A DNA stretch of 64,000 nt from Gamsiella multidivaricata. Lineage: Eukaryota > Mortierellomycota > Mortierellomycetes > Mortierellales > Mortierellaceae. The position numbers and the translations under genes are program-made. Each line of letters opens with the position of its first letter. Position 1 is the first letter of the stretch. Under the pieces are notes generated by a model. The model was not told where the DNA came from. It ran no database searches and saw only the letters and a program-made list of their open reading frames with translations. Shown one piece after another: positions 58,900 through 64,000 of the stretch. Location: contig NW_026251711.1 in assembly GCF_025024155.1 (NCBI RefSeq), positions 372,001 through 436,000 on the forward strand, read 5' to 3'.

Positions 58900-60203
58900 T
58901 GCTGTTTCTGTTGCTGTCGTCGTAATTTCAGTATATCGGGTCAAAAAAAGCTGTCATATCATTGCTAACTCATGACATGCACCATCGGTTCGGCTTTAGA
59001 GAAGAAGATATCCATGTGCGGGGCAAACTAATACACTCCACTGGTAATCCTATAAACTGCCCTTCCCTCCCTTCAGTAACAATCACAGATGCAACGGACA
59101 CGACCCACAGCGTTTCATTTGCACGGATAAAAGAGAACAGACTGTTTCAGGATGGTAAAAATAGTGGGACGGATCATATTGGCCATGGCTATTGGCAAGG
59201 CCTATTGGAAAGACAGGGTCTCGGCTGAAGATCGTATCCAGCAGGAGTGGAATCGCCTATTGTACAATAAAGCAGGGTCTTAATCTGTACCTCCACCCTG
59301 CATCGAACAGGGCTTTACACGTACCTCTACCCTGCATCCGCCAGGGCATTTATCCGTTCTACATACATCATTTCCGAGGACTGCGACCATGCACGCAGGT
59401 ACTCATCAGCGAGCAAACCGCGGTCTCTCCCCATTTTGATTTATTAAGCAGTTTTTCCATTGCAGGTTCCAGTTATACAGCTATGGAGTGTACACCGTCC
59501 TGCACCGTCTACGTTCATGCCTAGACGAACCACTCGTCTATGGCAGAACCGCTCGCCGATGGCAAGAGTTGGGACCAGTCCATCTCGCTATATTTAACAC
59601 ATTTCTTCATGATTGTCAACATAACATATCGAACCCCTAGAGATGTTCAATAAGGGCTGCAACAACCCTTGACAGAGTTGGCTTGTTACGAGATGGGTAG
59701 AGAGACTTAGTGATGGACTAGAGTGGATTGCAAGACGCTATTAGATGGTACACCGCCGCCGCCTCGCGGAAGATGTTCACCTCTCTCGACCTGGACTTGT
59801 GCATCACGAAATGAAGGAAACAAGCGTGCGTGCGGCACCAAGGATCTTTAGGACTTGAATGCAAGGCGGTGTCGAGTCCAGGCCTAGTCGGATCCATTGG
59901 AACAACACTTCTCGCGCTGTACATCACTGGCGTCTCTCCTCTGCGAGTTTAGTCTATCCCCAGGCATATGTGCAATAATGGTGCGTTCGCTCAAGTATCT
60001 GGGGTGCTTTACTTTGTCGCTCATACGTTATAGCCCGAAATTCTAGTAGATCTAGAGAACCAGACACTTTTTCTCATAACGTGCATGCAAACCCTCTTCC
60101 ACTTCCCGATCTCTCTCATTCTCGTCTGTTGCTGCTGACCATTGCGGACAGTGGTCGTCGGTGAAGCAAGGTGCGGAGATGGCATGAGCAGCTCAGAGGC
60201 GTT
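58900..60203 (-). repeat. KEP upstream repeat module, copy 5 (inverted)
   Basis: Homologous to 13124-14410 and 29660-31001. It joins the KEP-F 3' flank directly at 60203/60204 (on -: TGCAC then AACGC) with no rRNA-NLR insertion, so it preserves a second empty target site. Confidence 0.72.
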
Positions 60204-60518
60204 GTGCAGATCGAGGGAGGTGTACAAGTGAGCGTGCTATGGATGGGGACAAGAGGGGTGTGAGCGAGAAAAGTGATGGAGGAGCCGATCATCTCCTCTG
60301 TAAACGAGGATGATATGAGTAGAAAGACCCCATTGGCCGTGCATCGTTCAGGTTCAACGCGGCTGCTCTTATTTTTTAAGCTATTACTTATTTCTGACGC
60401 GATGCACATCGTAGCGCACAGCGGACAATACTTCAGGGTATCATTTTTATATTCTTCATATATTGTATATTCACCAACCACTACCTCTACGTTCTGTCTG
60501 TCATCTGTGATATTGCAT
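60204..60518 (-). other. KEP-F 3' flank
   Basis: Homologous to the 3' flanks of KEP-A and KEP-D. No gene. Confidence 0.55.
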
Positions 60519-61346
60519 TTAGGGATGAACAGGCTTGGGATGAGCAGGCTCGGGATGAGGCTTGCCGTGATGGCCTGGCTTGCCGTGATGGCCTGGCTTG
60601 CCGTGATGGCCTGGCTTGCCGTGATGACCTGGCTTGCCGTGATGACCTGGCTTGCCAGGGTGGCCAGGCTTGTGGTGAGGTGCAGGGCTCTTATGCTCCA
60701 AGTCGCGCTTTGCGTGAGGTTTGCCGGGATTAGGCTTCCCAGGATGGCCAGGCTCGCCGTGATGGCCAGGCTTGCCGTGATGGCCAGGCTTGCCGTGATG
60801 GCCAGGCTTGCCGTGATGGCCAGGCTTGCCGTGATGACCTGGCTTGCCAGGGTGACCAGGCTTGTGGTGAGGAGCAGGCCTCTTTTGCTCCAAGTCGCGC
60901 TTTGCGTGAGGTTTACCGGGATGGGGCTTTCCAGGATGGCCAGGCTCGCCGTGATGACCTGGCTTGCCGTGATGGCCAGGCTCGCCATGATGACCTGGCT
61001 TGCCAGGGTGGCCAGGCTCGCCGTGCTGGCCAGGCTTGTGGTGAGGAGCAGGGCTCTTATGCTCCAAGTCGCGCTTTGCGTGAGGTTTACCGGGATGGGG
61101 CTTTCCAGGATGGCCAGGCTCGCCGTGATGGCCAGGCTCGCTGTGATGACCTGGCTTGCCGTGATGGCCAGGCTTGCCAGGGTGAGGGTGGGGGTGGTGT
61201 CCAGGAATAGGGCGGATGGGGGCGGGAACAGCGCGTTCCTCAAGTGCAGAAGCAGCGACCTGAACCGTAGGGTCTGCAAAAGTTGCCTGGAACAGGGTCA
61301 TGCTCACCAAGAGCGAAAGGATCACGGAAGAAGAGATGAACTTCAT
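60519..61346 (-). CDS. KEP-F: secreted Gly/His/Pro/Lys repeat precursor with Kex2-type sites
   Basis: A 275-residue protein. The signal peptide (MKFISSSVILSLLVS) ends ATFAD before P. A propeptide-type site LEER before AVPAP lies near residue 37. The body is tandem GHHGKP, GHPGKP and GHHGEP hexamers divided by three HAKR sites, each followed by DLE(H/Q)K(S/R)PAPHHKPG. Kex2 cutting would release four His-rich segments of different length. The peptide after KR is related to, but distinct from, the DLEERAD peptide of KEP-A to -C. The very high His content (GHHG) suggests divalent metal binding (inference). The repeat is DNA-level tandem (18-bp units), so length is probably variable between strains. 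Confidence 0.75.
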   Translation of the reverse strand: MKFISSSVILSLLVSMTLFQATFADPTVQVAASALEERAVPAPIRPIPGHHPHPHPGKPGHHGKPGHHSEPGHHGEPGHPGKPHPGKPHAKRDLEHKSPAPHHKPGQHGEPGHPGKPGHHGEPGHHGKPGHHGEPGHPGKPHPGKPHAKRDLEQKRPAPHHKPGHPGKPGHHGKPGHHGKPGHHGKPGHHGKPGHHGEPGHPGKPNPGKPHAKRDLEHKSPAPHHKPGHPGKPGHHGKPGHHGKPGHHGKPGHHGKPGHHGKPHPEPAHPKPVHP

Positions 61347-61473
61347 GGTTGTAGTGGTGGTGGTGGTGGTAAAAATGGATGTTGTAGACGCTATGTGGAG
61401 GAAAGGGACTGGGCGAGTAGATCAGGTAAGGAGATAGTGAAGAATGAAAAGGGAAGGAGGTGAATGCAACGCT

Positions 61474-61480
61474 TTTTATA
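61474..61480 (-). promoter_or_regulatory. TATA box of KEP-F
   Basis: TATAAAA on - in CACTTTGTATAAAAAGC, about 128 bp before the start, the same spacing as KEP-D. Confidence 0.55.
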
Positions 61481-61829
61481 CAAAGTGTTGCGATGGCACG
61501 GCTGCTTTCTCCTTTCATAGGTATATTGATACCAAGGCGTATCCTAGCTCTCGGTACTCAATTTGAGAGTAAAAAGATGCCATTGGGAAGATACTGCTGT
61601 GGCATGTGGCCAGATATGGCCCCTTTTGTGGTCCAGAACCCTCTTCTGTATGACCTTTCTCATCGCGGTGGTCTATTGAGTGCGGACTAGACCAAAACAG
61701 GCATTCAGAGTCAAGTGGACACCGACCGCGCGTGCGCCCGAGTAATGCACAGGGCTCTGCTCCACAAAAAACTAAAAAGTAATAGCTAATGAATCCTTAA
61801 CCCTTTTTGCTGCGATTTTTTCTTAAATG

Positions 61830-62830
61830 TCTTCTCGCAATCGATGAACTCTGAGAGCCCTGCTGCTTTTCTTTGGTAAATTGCATTTCTGGCACTGCTC
61901 TCAGCCGCTGTTGCTGCGAATTTTTAAATATAGTGTCTTATTATAGGCAACGCACAACATGCATGTTCAGCCCCGGAATTTTGTCGAGCCATGGGGATTC
62001 AGGAACAACCATCGGGCGCAACAGACAGCACCACACCGTTTCGCTCGTGCGGGTAAAAAGAAAGTCAACTTTTATTTCATAAGAATAAAAATAGAAGGAC
62101 GGATTGCCTTGCCCACGACGCGACAAAGGCAGGATCTCGGCCAATCATTGGGTCCAACAAGAGTTATAAATCATACAGTGAAACAGAGGTCTACCTACAC
62201 ATTTACCCTGCATCAACCAGGGCATTTACCCATCCCATACCACGCTCGAGGGCTGTGGTCATTTCGGTAAGGTACTTATCAATATGTAGGCTGTAGTCTC
62301 CTCCTATTTATCTTATTATGCACCACCACACTCATTTATGGCGAAAGCTGCACAACTATCTTTAACTTAGTTCTTGGAACCCTGGCGATGGTTCAACAAG
62401 GGCAACGACAGCCCTCGATAGGGTCAGCCTATGCCAGTTGGTCGAGCGCGACGAACTATAAGGCGTTATGAGACGGTACACCATCATCAATCCTTAGGGG
62501 ACGTTCACTTCTATTGACCTTGTCCTGTGCGCCAAGAAGAGAAAAAGTCGGTGTATGTGGCGTCAAGGATCTTCAGGCTACAAAGAGCGGCCGACTGGTA
62601 CATGCGTGTGAAGCGTAGATCATGTTTAACTCTGTTCCGCGCACACAATGGAGGGCGTATGTTACACGAAGCGCGCGGTTCATGGGGAATCAATCGTTTC
62701 TTGCGCTGTGCATTCCTTAGCATCTTTGCCTCCGTGAGCTTAGACTGGTCACAGATGCACAACAACGGCTGCTTTATTTCGTTACATGTTTTGTGAGCTG
62801 AAATACCGGCAGACCAAGGGAAACCAGACA
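61830..62830 (-). repeat. KEP upstream repeat module, copy 6 (diverged, partial)
   Basis: Recognisable but more diverged blocks of the module (for example around 62090-62260 and 62450-62560). No gene. Confidence 0.5.
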
Positions 62831-62883
62831 CGCTTGCAGACGCCCTAGGGACGCGTAACCTAGCAACTCCTCGATAGCGCCCT

Positions 62884-63641
62884 TCACTGCTGTCCCTGTC
62901 CCTCCAGCATCAGCGGTACGACCTCCCTCTCAAACCTCGCATACTCAATCCCCGTCGCCGGATTTGTATACGTCCCCCTCTCCTCCAACCCCATCACCTG
63001 TTCCTCTCCCTCTCCCTCCACCTTCACTCCCCCTCTACACTTCTCCCTGTAGAACTTCCTCAATCCCGGGTTATTACCTCTACAGTCCAGCCTTAAAAAC
63101 CTCTTCCCCTTTTTCGACACCATCTCCTCTGCAAACGCCAGGATCTTTGGCACGATCCCCAGTCCTTGAAATGACTGCTCCACCACCAATCTGTGCACAT
63201 AAATCGCGTCCTTCCAACCATCGGGACCCAGAAGTGGAGACCAGAGCATGTTATCAAAGGGATCTTCGTAGTTCAATGCAAAGATCGCAGCGATGGTGGA
63301 GGTGGGAGTGTGCTCAACGACGTAGGAGTTTTGGGAGGCGATGGCCGTGGAGATGTGAAGTTGGGCGTCAGGTTTCCGGAAGGTGCCCGGGTTCCATTGG
63401 GCGAGGTTCTGGGACTCCATCCATTCTGCGGCCCGCTCGAGGATGTTGGTGTATTCTTCGAGTTCTTCGGGTTTCGTCTGTCAGCAACAAAAAATGTGAG
63501 AGATAAAAACAATGAAGTGTTGATTTAAACAGCACTGTTTTTTCGTGCGTGTTTTGCGTATATGTGTATGCATGTATACATGTATTTGCAAAGCAAAACT
63601 CGGGCGCTTACGTTGCGAATCAGAAACTCTTGTTGACGCAT
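62884..63641 (-). CDS. GNAT-family N-acetyltransferase
   Basis: Two exons: 63641-63612 (MRQQEFLIRN) and 63477-62884, with a 134-bp GT-AG intron in phase 0. The product is 207 residues. The short first exon gives a proper GNAT N-terminus (beta strand LIRN, then the helix PEELEEYTNILERAAEWM). Motif A is seen as YVHRLVVEQSFQGLGIVPKI, with the acetyl-CoA loop QGLGIV, and motif B as RLDCRGNNPGLRKFYRE. These proteins move acetyl from acetyl-CoA to an amine. The substrate cannot be told. The start at 63641 is preferred to a Met inside exon 2 because it completes the fold. It is the only ordinary single-copy gene on the right side. Confidence 0.82.
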
Positions 63642-63819
63642 GGTGGAATCGAGGGGAGGTTTTTTTTTTTGTGATTGCTGATGATGATGCTTGATCAGAT
63701 CTGCTTGGATCCCGTTGACTGGTTTTATAACGTTTTGTGCGAGTTGAGCTGGACTCTGACCAGGCCGAGAGCGCAGTTGGCCCTTACGCCGCCAAAGTAG
63801 CCTCTTTGACGATAAGCGC

Positions 63820-64000
63820 ATGAGTCATGATGAGCGAGCCCCCATGGTGTTCATGATCCTTCTTGAGCTCATGCATTCCCTCCAACAGGACCCAAAGACG
63901 CCCTCAACAATTCGGTATTACAACCCTTTATTCGATTGCATGCAATGGTATGTTGGAGTATGTTGCAATGGGCGCGCTGTTCAGCTGCGTACGACTTGGA
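63820..64000 (+). CDS. Possible first exon of a gene leaving the window
   Basis: ATG at 63820 opens a frame of 42 codons (MSHDERAPMVF...) ending at a good donor, GTATGT, at 63948. It would be divergent from the GNAT gene with about 180 bp between starts. No family is recognised and the rest lies outside the window. Confidence 0.25.
   Translation, partial: MSHDERAPMVFMILLELMHSLQQDPKTPSTIRYYNPLFDCMQWYVGVCCNGRAVQLRTTW

Overview
The window looks like a nuclear contig of a filamentous fungus, most likely an early-diverging one of the Mortierella type (inference). Genes carry short GT-AG introns of about 100-270 bp, some with TACTAAT-like branch sites. The polarity factor and the secreted hydrolase have fungal architectures. 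The NACHT / pentapeptide / WD40 architecture and a degenerate Ndc10-type (Crypton-like) element fit that lineage. Nothing prokaryotic is present.

Layout. (1) 1-2.05 kb: nothing recognised. (2) 2.05-16.1 kb, arm 1, all on +: a repeat module, a secreted Kex2-type repeat precursor (called KEP here; KEP-A), an NLR-like STAND gene (NLR1), a second repeat module, and KEP-B. (3) 17-27.6 kb, single-copy spacer on -: a Tea1/Kel1-type kelch/coiled-coil polarity factor (seven exons) and a secreted N-formylglutamate-amidohydrolase-fold protein (two exons). (4) 28.2-41.5 kb, arm 2, all on -: the same order inverted, with KEP-C, a module, NLR2, KEP-D and a module. (5) 41.7-47.9 kb: a decayed KEP (KEP-E), unrecognised DNA and a decayed Ndc10/Crypton-like gene. 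(6) 47.9-55.8 kb: NLR3 on -, bracketed by two direct copies of the 3' end of the large-subunit (LSU, 28S-type) rRNA gene. (7) 55.9-58.3 kb: an F-box-like fragment and a P-loop GTPase fragment. (8) 58.9-62.8 kb: repeat modules around KEP-F. (9) 62.9-64 kb: a GNAT acetyltransferase and perhaps the start of a gene leaving the window.

Main observation. The three NLR genes share TPR-like / helical / NACHT / pentapeptide / 14 WD40 repeats. All three keep exactly 14 WD units, while the same few codons differ in nearly every unit. Each gene is joined to fragments of the LSU rRNA 3' end. NLR1 and NLR2 occupy a roughly 7.8 kb insertion whose ends are a circularly permuted rRNA fragment, broken just after the sarcin-ricin loop sequence. 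Two uninterrupted versions of the target site are also present, near 41.37 kb and 60.20 kb. This looks like integration of a circle, or of one unit of a tandem rRNA-NLR array, followed by a large inverted duplication that also copied the KEP genes.

How the parts may work together (inference). The NLRs would be cytosolic receptors with diversifying WD40 sensors. The KEPs are secreted His/Pro/Lys-rich precursors cut at KR sites. The two families are co-amplified, which suggests a recognition or immunity cassette, but linkage alone does not prove a functional link. NLR2 has many single-base deletions clustered in about 1.3 kb and NLR3 has one, so assembly error should be excluded before either is called dead.
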